Program-made: the position numbers and the translations under genes | Source of the DNA: Pseudomonadota bacterium | Lineage (GTDB): Bacteria > Pseudomonadota > Gammaproteobacteria > Steroidobacterales > Steroidobacteraceae | DNA: 61,987 nucleotides | Assembly: GCA_026398735.1 (NCBI GenBank) | Contig: JAPLSH010000010.1 | Coordinates: 1 to 61,987 of the forward strand | Reading direction: 5' to 3' | Notes under the pieces: generated by a model | What the model was told of the DNA's origin: nothing | Databases searched by the model: none | Seen by the model: only the letters and a program-made list of their open reading frames with translations | In this document: positions 26,697 to 33,392 of the stretch, one piece after another | Layout: every line of letters begins with the position of its first letter | Numbering within the stretch: the stretch's first letter is position 1

Positions 26697-26929
26697 TGCG
26701 TCATGAGATGCTGATGCTGCGTTGCACAGTGCTGTTAGTGGCGTCGGCGCCTGTGTTGTCCAGCTGCGTTGTGACCACTGTTGCCGGCGCAGCAGTGTCG
26801 GTTGCCACTACGGCAGTGAAGGTGACTGCAAAGACTGCCGTGAAGGTGGTTGAAGTCGCCATCCCGGATGGTGACGCCGACGAACAGAACAAGGATCAAG
26901 ACAAAGACAAGCAAGCTGGCAGGAAGTGA
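26696..26929 (+). CDS. Small valine/alanine-rich lipoprotein
   Basis: The product has 77 residues. After MLMLRCTVLLVASAPV comes the lipobox LSSC (Cys24), then an alternating Val/Ala/Thr segment (VTTVAGAAVSVATTAV) that could be a short beta or transmembrane hairpin, and a highly charged Asp/Lys/Gln tail. Small proteins with this layout recur in proteobacteria as uncharacterised lipoproteins. The ATG overlaps the upstream stop by one base, and the oxygenase gene starts 3 bases after its stop, so it belongs to the operon. ATG 26708 or ATG 26714 are possible alternative starts. Confidence 0.65.
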   Translation: MRHEMLMLRCTVLLVASAPVLSSCVVTTVAGAAVSVATTAVKVTAKTAVKVVEVAIPDGDADEQNKDQDKDKQAGRK

Positions 26930-26931
26930 CC

Positions 26932-28404
26932 ATGGTCGAACCGGTGCGGTTTCCTGACATTGAGTTGTACCGCGGTTGGGGTGAGCCGCTGCGCACGGAA
27001 TGCGACATCCGCGGCTTGGAGCTGACCCAAGGCGCATTGCCAGCAGGGCTTGAAGGCACGTTGTACCGGGTAGGCGCCGATCGTCAGTATCCTTCAGGCC
27101 GCGAGGATGACATCTTTATCGATGGCGAGGGCATGATCCACATGTTCCGCTTTGGTAATAACCAGGTCGACTACCGCAGTCGTTGGGTGCAGACCGAGCG
27201 TTACAAACATCAAAAAGCTGCGCAGCGCGGCCTGTTTGGCCGGTATCGCAACCGCTACACCAACGATCCCAGTGTCGCGGGCGTGCACATGGGTGCGGGC
27301 AACACCACAGCGCTGTTTCATGCAGGTCGGCTCTATGCCCTTAAAGAAGACGACCTGCCCTATCGCATGGACCCCGATACCCTCGACACGCTGCAGCGTG
27401 ACGACATCGACGGCGCGATCACTGCCACCAGCTTCACGGCCCATCCCAAGGTCGATCCGGTCACCAATGAGCTGCTGGCGTTCTCGTATCAGGCCCGCGG
27501 CGATGCCACGCGCGACATCGCCTTTTATGTGTTCGGATCGGATCGCAAGCTGATCAATGAAGTCTGGTTCGAAATGCCCTATGCGGCCTGTGTACACGAC
27601 TTTGCCATCACCGATGAGTGGGCAGTTTTTCCGTTCTTTCCGCTGATTACTGACTTGGATGTGGTTAAGGCCGGCGGCCCTTACTACCAGTGGCACCCGG
27701 ATCAGCAGGTGCACATTGCACTGGTGCCGCGCTATGGCACTGCAGAAGGCATCCGCTGGTTCAAAGGTCCTGCCGCTAGTGCGGGTCACATGATGAATGC
27801 CTTTCGCGAAGGCAGCAAAGTGCACCTGGATGTGTGCTTGTATGAGGGCAACTGCTTCCCGTTCTTCCCTACGCCGCAAGGTGAAGTCACGGCGCCGGTG
27901 CCCCCGTTTCTGACCCGCCTGACGGTTGACTTGCAGGATCCGCAAGCAGGCATTGGCAAACGCCGCCTGTTCCCCATTCCGTGCGAGATGCCGCGTACCG
28001 ATGATCGGTATCAGGGCCATGCGTATCGCAATGGCTTTGTGATCAGCGGCCGTGCACCGGATGGCTCCAGTGGCATCACCCGCATCGATGTCACCACGGG
28101 TGTTAGCGATGCCTGGATGCCAGGCCCTGGCGACAGCGTCCAAGAAGCGCAGTTCGTGCCACGCAATATCGACTCGCCCGAGGGCGATGGCTGGATCGTA
28201 CTGCTGGTATGCCGCGTATCGCGCATGCGCAGTGATCTGGTGGTGCTCGATGCCACACAGTTGGCAGCAGGACCCGTGGCCACCTTCCGTATACCAGTGC
28301 GCGTGCGTGCCACGTTCCACGGGATGTGGGTGTCGCAGGCCACGTTGGATAGCGGTTTGTTTGAGGCACGACGGTTGGATTCATTGCAGAGGACAGGCAG
28401 ATGA
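26932..28404 (+). CDS. Carotenoid-cleavage-oxygenase family enzyme, isoeugenol monooxygenase/lignostilbene dioxygenase-like
   Basis: The product has 490 residues. Four iron-ligand histidines are present: His171 (TAHPK), His222 (CVHDFA), His286 (GHMMNAF) and His463 (ATFHGMW). The family uses Fe(II) held by four His to cleave an alkene double bond with O2. Segments such as LFGRYRNRYTNDPSVAG, LKEDDLPYRMDP, RWFKGPA and EGDGWIVLLVCR match, from memory, bacterial isoeugenol monooxygenase and lignostilbene dioxygenases more than plant carotenoid enzymes. There is no signal peptide, so it should be cytoplasmic or membrane-associated. ATG 26932 is chosen for its AGGAAG at 7 bases. GTG 26926, overlapping the upstream stop, is an alternative. 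The stop overlaps the dehydrogenase start. The substrate is inferred only from family and context. Confidence 0.88.
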   Translation: MVEPVRFPDIELYRGWGEPLRTECDIRGLELTQGALPAGLEGTLYRVGADRQYPSGREDDIFIDGEGMIHMFRFGNNQVDYRSRWVQTERYKHQKAAQRGLFGRYRNRYTNDPSVAGVHMGAGNTTALFHAGRLYALKEDDLPYRMDPDTLDTLQRDDIDGAITATSFTAHPKVDPVTNELLAFSYQARGDATRDIAFYVFGSDRKLINEVWFEMPYAACVHDFAITDEWAVFPFFPLITDLDVVKAGGPYYQWHPDQQVHIALVPRYGTAEGIRWFKGPAASAGHMMNAFREGSKVHLDVCLYEGNCFPFFPTPQGEVTAPVPPFLTRLTVDLQDPQAGIGKRRLFPIPCEMPRTDDRYQGHAYRNGFVISGRAPDGSSGITRIDVTTGVSDAWMPGPGDSVQEAQFVPRNIDSPEGDGWIVLLVCRVSRMRSDLVVLDATQLAAGPVATFRIPVRVRATFHGMWVSQATLDSGLFEARRLDSLQRTGR

Positions 28405-30464
28405 CAATCAGAGTTTCGCGCTACCTGGGTCTGGCAGCAGCGCTGCTACCGGCCTTTGCCGCTGCGGCTGGTGCAGGCAACGACATCCTCTCCAACGAAT
28501 CTGACGGCGCCAACTGGGCCGCTTACGGGCGCACCTTCAGCGAGCATCACTACAGTCCGCTCGACCAGATCAACGACAAGACGGTGTCGCGCTTGGGGCT
28601 GGCCTGGACGCTGGACTTGGATGTCAGCAACACACAGACCACGCCCATCGCTGTAGACGGCGTGGTGTATCTGGCTGCAGGCCACAGCATCGTGCACGCC
28701 GTGGATGGTCGCAGCGGCAAGCTGCTGTGGCGCTATGACTCACAGGCTGCCGAAAAGTCCGGCAAGCGTCTGCGCGCTGGTTGGGGCATACGCGGTCTGG
28801 CTTGGTGGGGCGGCAAGCTGTATGTGGGCACGCACGATGGCCGTTTGCTGGCGCTGGACGCTGCTACGGGCAAATTGGTTTGGGCAGTGCAAACGCTTAA
28901 TCACGAGGGCTTGTTCATCTCGGGCCAGCCGCGCGTGTTCAACGGACTGGTGCTGATCGGCAACTCGGGTTCGGACTTTGCGCCGGTGCGTGGCTATGTC
29001 ACCGCGTATGACGCCAACACCGGCAAGCAGGCGTGGCGATTCTTTGTGGTGCCGGGCAAGCCCGGCGTGCTTGATAAGGCGGCCTCTGATCCGATGCTCG
29101 GCACCATGGCGCCGACGTGGGACAAAGACTCTTGGAAGCTCGGTGGTGGCGGTCAGGTATGGAACGCCATGACCTATGACCCGGAGCTGGATCGCGTTTA
29201 CATCGGCACGGGCAGTGGCTCGCCGTGGAACTGGAAGCTGCGCAGCCCTGGCAAGGGCGACAACTTGTTTCTGGCTTCTGTAGTGGCACTGGATGCCAAG
29301 ACCGGCAAGTACCTGTGGCACTACCAGACCACGCCTGGCGACGCTTGGGACTATGACTCGGCCACAGACCTAACGCTGGCCACCGTGCAGATTGACGGCA
29401 AGCCGCGCCGCGTCATCCTGCATGCACCCAAGAATGGTTTCTTTTATGTGCTGGATCGCGACAGCGGCAAGCTGATCTCTGCCGAAAAACTCGGCAAGGT
29501 CACATGGGCAGAAAAGGTCGACATGAAGACCGGTCGCCCGGTCGAATCTGCTGTGGCCCGTTATGAGAAGAGCGGGCCGATATTGTTTCCGGGCTTTCTC
29601 GGCATGCATGGGTGGCAGGCGCAGTCTTACAGCCCACGCACCGGTTTGGTCTATGTGCCCACACTCGAGTCCTCCTCGGCGTTTGCCGATGGCGGCATTA
29701 CACGTGAGAACTGGAAGCCGCTGATCTACACGCCCAACTACTCTGGCCTTGCAGCCATTCCAGAAGACGGTGCCAAGAGCATTCTGGTGGCGTGGAATCC
29801 AGTGACGCAACGCGCTGCCTGGAAGGTTGAATCACCGGGTATCTCCAACGGCGGCACCATGGCTACTGCGGGCAACTTGGTGTTCCAAGGTATGGCTGAT
29901 GGTCATCTAAAGGCATGGGATGCCGGCAATGGCCGCGAGGTGTGGCGCTATTCACTGGGCGAGGCTGCCAATGGCACGCCCATCACCTACAGCGCCGGCG
30001 GCAAGCAATACATCACCCTTACCGCAGGGCCAATGACTGGTGTGTCCGGTGGCTTTGGTCAGGTGTCCGCGCAGTGGGGAACGGTGCCGCGCGTGCATCC
30101 GCGTCGCTTGGTCACGTTTGTGCTCGACGGCAAAACACCGCTGCCTGCCACGCCTGCGTTGCAACAGGTCAAACCCATTGCAGCGCCCGGCATGAAAGTC
30201 GATGCCAAGCTCGCACAGGCCGGTGGCGATGTGTACATCCGCTGCATGACCTGCCACGGGCCTGCCGCATTGGCCGGTGGCAATGCCCCGGATCTGCGTG
30301 CTTCACCGCTGCTGCTGACACACGATGCCTTTGCAGCGCTGCTGCGAGGCAAGTCGCTGGTCGCACGGGGCATGCCGCAGTTTGAAGAGCTGACGGATGC
30401 CGAGATTGAGCAGCTGCGCCATTTCGTGCGGCAGCAGGCGGATGCGGCGTTGAAGCAGCGTTAG
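28401..30464 (+). CDS. PQQ-dependent quinohaemoprotein dehydrogenase with C-terminal cytochrome c domain
   Basis: The product has 687 residues. A Sec signal (residues 1-23) is followed by an eight-bladed PQQ propeller with tryptophan-docking repeats (GRLLALDAATGKLVW, VVALDAKTGKYLW, GHLKAWDAGNGREVW) and a class I cytochrome c domain with CMTCH at 615-619 and likely axial Met658. It oxidises an alcohol or aldehyde in the periplasm and passes electrons to the respiratory chain. Catalytic Asp is Asp317 in AWDYD. Odd points are Asp192 where the metal-binding Glu is expected, Ser272 where Asn is expected, an extra Asp319, and no vicinal Cys pair. The ATG overlaps the oxygenase stop (ATGA). Its stop codon overlaps that of the convergent MarR gene in TTAG. 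Confidence 0.92.
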   Translation: MTIRVSRYLGLAAALLPAFAAAAGAGNDILSNESDGANWAAYGRTFSEHHYSPLDQINDKTVSRLGLAWTLDLDVSNTQTTPIAVDGVVYLAAGHSIVHAVDGRSGKLLWRYDSQAAEKSGKRLRAGWGIRGLAWWGGKLYVGTHDGRLLALDAATGKLVWAVQTLNHEGLFISGQPRVFNGLVLIGNSGSDFAPVRGYVTAYDANTGKQAWRFFVVPGKPGVLDKAASDPMLGTMAPTWDKDSWKLGGGGQVWNAMTYDPELDRVYIGTGSGSPWNWKLRSPGKGDNLFLASVVALDAKTGKYLWHYQTTPGDAWDYDSATDLTLATVQIDGKPRRVILHAPKNGFFYVLDRDSGKLISAEKLGKVTWAEKVDMKTGRPVESAVARYEKSGPILFPGFLGMHGWQAQSYSPRTGLVYVPTLESSSAFADGGITRENWKPLIYTPNYSGLAAIPEDGAKSILVAWNPVTQRAAWKVESPGISNGGTMATAGNLVFQGMADGHLKAWDAGNGREVWRYSLGEAANGTPITYSAGGKQYITLTAGPMTGVSGGFGQVSAQWGTVPRVHPRRLVTFVLDGKTPLPATPALQQVKPIAAPGMKVDAKLAQAGGDVYIRCMTCHGPAALAGGNAPDLRASPLLLTHDAFAALLRGKSLVARGMPQFEELTDAEIEQLRHFVRQQADAALKQR

Positions 30465-30904
30465 CCTTCGGTCCAAATGCGCCGCAGCAGATCGATGACT
30501 CTGCGGCGCTCGGTCACGGGCAAGCGCGTCAGCAACTGCTTCTCGTTGGCTTTGATACAAGCGTGCAGTGACTTGGCCAACGTGGCGCCCTGGGCGGTCA
30601 ACGACAGCCCCACGGATCGGCCCACGGCTTCATCGCGTTTGACCCAAGCGCGATCAACCAGCCCCGCAGTCATCGGCGCCATGTTGGCGGTCTTGATGCC
30701 CAACAAGCGGCCGATCTGGCTCTGTGTTACTGCGGGATTGGCCTCGATCACCAGCAAGGCAGACATCTCAACAATGGTGATGCCGTACACCGACACGCGT
30801 CGCGCCAGGTCCGCTTGCATGGCTGCCGTGGCGCGCCGCAGGTGGTAACCCAGATGGCCATCCAGCGGCTGCAGCGGTTCGGCACTGTCGATCGGATCGG
30901 CCAT
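30461..30904 (-). CDS. MarR-family transcriptional regulator
   Basis: The product has 147 residues, the usual MarR size. Dimerisation helices lie at both ends. The winged helix-turn-helix is in the middle (TQSQIGRLLGIKTANMAPMTAGLV), followed by the wing with Asp and Arg (RDEAVGRSVGLSLTAQG). MarR regulators of hydroxycinnamate catabolism (FerC, CouR, HcaR types) sit next to the hydratase-lyase gene and release DNA on binding hydroxycinnamoyl-CoA. The same divergent arrangement with the hydratase-lyase-like gene occurs here, with a palindrome in the gap. The effector is inferred, not seen. Confidence 0.9.
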   Translation of the reverse strand: MADPIDSAEPLQPLDGHLGYHLRRATAAMQADLARRVSVYGITIVEMSALLVIEANPAVTQSQIGRLLGIKTANMAPMTAGLVDRAWVKRDEAVGRSVGLSLTAQGATLAKSLHACIKANEKQLLTRLPVTERRRVIDLLRRIWTEG

Positions 30905-30922
30905 GGGCGCTTGTCTCTTGAG

Positions 30923-30940
30923 CTATGCTATATAGTATAG
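30923..30940. promoter_or_regulatory. Candidate MarR operator and promoter for the hydratase-lyase gene
   Basis: CTATGCTATATAGTATAG is an 18-bp near-perfect palindrome (one mismatched pair) in the 79-base divergent gap. It lies between a possible -35 TTGAGC (30918-30923) and -10 TAATAT (30942-30947), 18 bases apart, so binding would block transcription of the hydratase-lyase gene and probably of the regulator itself. Size and symmetry suit a MarR dimer. Confidence 0.55.
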
Positions 30941-30983
30941 GTAATATTCATCTTTCAATACAGATCCACCTACGGAGCACTCC

Positions 30984-31817
30984 ATGAGCGACAACAGCCC
31001 CGCCAAGTACCACATCGAAAACGGCATTGCTTGGCTTAGCTTCAACCGTCCCGATAAGCGCAACTGCATGAACCCGGCACTCAATCGCCGCATGGGTGAG
31101 CTGCTCGATGAGCTGGAGTATCGCGATGACTTCGGCGTGCTGGTGCTCAAGGGCGAGGGCACTGCCTGGTCGGCAGGCATGGATCTCAAGGAATACTTCC
31201 GCGAGACCGAGGCGCAGGGCCTGTGGGCCACGCGCAAGGCGCAGCGCGAGGCTTACCACTGGTGGAAGCGTCTGCGCTGGTTCCAGAAGCCCACCATCGC
31301 CATGGTCAATGGCTGGTGCTTTGGTGGTGGCTATGGCCCGTTGTATGCCTGCGATCTGGCCATCTCGGCCGACGAGGCTCAGTACGCACTGTCCGAGATC
31401 AACTGGGGCATCTTGCCCGGCGGTGGCGCTACCAAGGTGGCGGTTGATCTCATGTCGATGCGCGATGCGATGTATCACGCTATGACCGGCGAGCTGATCG
31501 ATGGCAAGAAGGCCGCTGCGTGGCGCTTGGTCAACGAGAGCGTGCCTTTGGCGCAGCTGGAAGGTCGCGTCACAGAACTATGCAACGTGCTGCTCAAGAA
31601 GAACCCGGTTGCGCTCAAGGCCACCAAGGATGCGGTCCGCCGCACCAAGGAAATGACCTTCGACAATGCCGAGGATTACTTGATCCGCGCGCAGGAAGCC
31701 GCCAACTACTTCGACAACAGTGGCCGCAAGGAAGGCATCCGCCAGTTCATCGACGAGAAGACCTACAAGCCGGGCTTGGGCACCTACGACAAGACTAAGG
31801 CCCCCACTAAGGGCTAA
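30984..31817 (+). CDS. Enoyl-CoA hydratase/isomerase superfamily protein, close to hydroxycinnamoyl-CoA hydratase-lyase
   Basis: The product has 277 residues, a crotonase fold. It shares long stretches with feruloyl/p-coumaroyl-CoA hydratase-lyase (HCHL): AGMDLKEYFRE, KPTIAMVNGWCFGGG, LSEINWGI, LVNESVPLAQL and the C-terminal KPGL. HCHL hydrates hydroxycinnamoyl-CoA and splits it to a benzaldehyde and acetyl-CoA. Conserved here are the oxyanion-hole Met66 and the Gly114-116 loop, Tyr71, and catalytic Glu138 (HCHL Met70, Gly120, Tyr75 and Glu143). Changed are the positions of HCHL Ser123 (Gly118 here) and Tyr239 (Ile234 here), so the phenol end of the pocket differs. It is cytoplasmic and transcribed away from MarR through a palindromic operator. 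The exact reaction is uncertain. Confidence 0.85.
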   Translation: MSDNSPAKYHIENGIAWLSFNRPDKRNCMNPALNRRMGELLDELEYRDDFGVLVLKGEGTAWSAGMDLKEYFRETEAQGLWATRKAQREAYHWWKRLRWFQKPTIAMVNGWCFGGGYGPLYACDLAISADEAQYALSEINWGILPGGGATKVAVDLMSMRDAMYHAMTGELIDGKKAAAWRLVNESVPLAQLEGRVTELCNVLLKKNPVALKATKDAVRRTKEMTFDNAEDYLIRAQEAANYFDNSGRKEGIRQFIDEKTYKPGLGTYDKTKAPTKG

Positions 31818-31906
31818 TTGAAAGCCCCTGGGTATCAGCGCGGTGGAGTGCGGGCAGCAGCAGTGCTAGCCTGCCTCCACAACGCTTAGAAGACCTAGGG
31901 GGGTCC

Positions 31907-32866
31907 ATGCTCGTTACACGTATTGCCCGGCAGGCGCTAAGCCCCGGGCTGATGGCCATTGCTTTGCTGTCGGCGTCGTCACTGGCACCGGCTGCAGCCC
32001 AAGCTCCGCAGGCAGCCTGTGATCGCGCCTGCCTCACCACTCACGTTGATGCCTACTACGCGGCGCTCAAGTCGCGCAGTGCCCAGGCTTTGCCGCAGGC
32101 TGCCAAGGCTCGCATTACCGAGAACAGCACTGAGCGCAAACTGGCCGACACTTTATGGGCGGGTGCACCTGTGCCGGTGTGGCGCTTTGACATCGTCAAC
32201 ACGCGTCGCGGTGACATTGCCAGCGAAGCGGTGCTGCGCAATGCAGATGGCAGCAAGACCATGTTCATGGTGCGGCTCAAAGTGATTGCTGGTGCGATCA
32301 CCGAGATCGAGACCATCAAAGCCAACAAGGGCGAGGCCGATCGTTTATGGGATCCGGACAGACTCACCACGGTGTCGCCCAACCTTACGCTGTCGCTTCG
32401 CGAAGCCGACCGTGATTCTTATTACGACTTGATCGGTGCCGCCGAGAGCTACTGGCGAGCCTTCCAAACTAATGGCACGCCGCGCTACCGCAGGGCGCGC
32501 ATCCTGCCCGATGCGCTGCGCTTCGAGAACGGCTTGCAGACCACCGGTCTGGTGCGCGATGGCGTGTACAACGACACCTCGCGTGGCTTTGATGAAGGCA
32601 AGTTTATCGGCCGCAATATCTGGGATCGCCGCTATCCGGTGGTGGACGAAGAGCGCGGCATCGTGTTGTCGATCGTGCGCTTTGGACTCAAGGCCGGTGC
32701 CAAGAGCCAAAGCGTCGCCACGTCCAACGACCGGCTGGTGGCAGAGTTCTTTGCTGTGAAGAACGGCCAGCTCAGTGAGATCCACGCTGTGCTGTTTAAC
32801 CTGCCCGATGAAAAACCCACTGGCTGGGCACCCGATGAAGGTCCTGGTCGCGCCGCTGTTGAATGA
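31907..32866 (+). CDS. Exported two-domain NTF2-like protein (paralogue B)
   Basis: The product has 319 residues with a Sec signal ending near APAAA. The mature N-terminus CDRACLTTHVDAYYAAL mirrors paralogue A at 25764-26696, and the same order of motifs follows: TENS, RLKV, RFENG, VVDEERG and LSEIHAVLF. Two NTF2-like domains are likely, at about 38-140 and 165-300. The pair flank the oxygenase, dehydrogenase and hydratase genes, so they probably act with them in the periplasm as ligand-binding or isomerase-type proteins. No catalytic residues can be named. It starts 89 bases after the hydratase-lyase stop, behind a G-rich ribosome binding site, and the SRPBCC gene follows. Confidence 0.7.
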   Translation: MLVTRIARQALSPGLMAIALLSASSLAPAAAQAPQAACDRACLTTHVDAYYAALKSRSAQALPQAAKARITENSTERKLADTLWAGAPVPVWRFDIVNTRRGDIASEAVLRNADGSKTMFMVRLKVIAGAITEIETIKANKGEADRLWDPDRLTTVSPNLTLSLREADRDSYYDLIGAAESYWRAFQTNGTPRYRRARILPDALRFENGLQTTGLVRDGVYNDTSRGFDEGKFIGRNIWDRRYPVVDEERGIVLSIVRFGLKAGAKSQSVATSNDRLVAEFFAVKNGQLSEIHAVLFNLPDEKPTGWAPDEGPGRAAVE

Positions 32867-32896
32867 TTGATTGCAACTGAAGCAAGGAAGATCCAA

Positions 32897-33388
32897 ATGA
32901 AGAAGTTGATGCCACTGCTGGCTGCCCTGACCCTGTCTGCCGGCGCTGTCGCCGCCGAGCCTGAATACGCCACGATTCGCATGGAGATCGACATCGCCAA
33001 GCCTGCTGCGCAGGTCTGGGCCAAGGTCGGCAAGTACTGCGACATCAGCGAGTGGCTGAGTCTGGATTGCAAGATCACGTCAGGTGATGGCGGCATGGGC
33101 ACTGTGCGTGCGCTGGCTGGCGGTCGCGTGCTCGAGATTCTGGTCGCACAGACCGAGCTTTCTTACGGCTACACCCAGCCGGTCAAAGAAGGCACGTTCT
33201 ACAACCTGTACCACGGCTTCATGGAAGCGCGTGCTGTGACCGCTACTTCATCCAAGATGATCTACACGCTGATTCTGGATGTGTCCGACAAGGCTGATAA
33301 AGCCGCCAAGGACGCGGATCTGGCCCGTCGTCGCGCCAGCTTTGAAAAGGCGCTGCAGAAGATGAAGGAAATCGCCGAAGCCAAGTAA
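32897..33388 (+). CDS. Exported SRPBCC (START/polyketide-cyclase fold) protein
   Basis: The product has 163 residues with a clear Sec signal (MKKLMPLLAALTLSAGAVAA). The mature protein begins with a strand typical of SRPBCC domains (ATIRMEIDIAKPAAQVWAKV), then WLSLDCKI, a central strand set and a long amphipathic C-terminal helix (RRRASFEKALQKMKEIA). This fold encloses a hydrophobic pocket. Export is uncommon for the family and fits a periplasmic carrier or sensor of the same ligand as the two NTF2-like proteins, which is inference. ATG 32897 has AAGGAAG upstream at good spacing; an in-frame ATG at 32867 would bury the signal peptide. It converges on the PhoD gene. Confidence 0.75.
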   Translation: MKKLMPLLAALTLSAGAVAAEPEYATIRMEIDIAKPAAQVWAKVGKYCDISEWLSLDCKITSGDGGMGTVRALAGGRVLEILVAQTELSYGYTQPVKEGTFYNLYHGFMEARAVTATSSKMIYTLILDVSDKADKAAKDADLARRRASFEKALQKMKEIAEAK

Positions 33389-33392
33389 GGCC

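Noticed and set aside
27094-28320. Minus-strand open frame of 408 codons opposite the oxygenase gene
   Set aside because: The sense strand encodes a complete oxygenase with all four iron ligands. The antisense product is His/Arg-rich with no recognisable fold.
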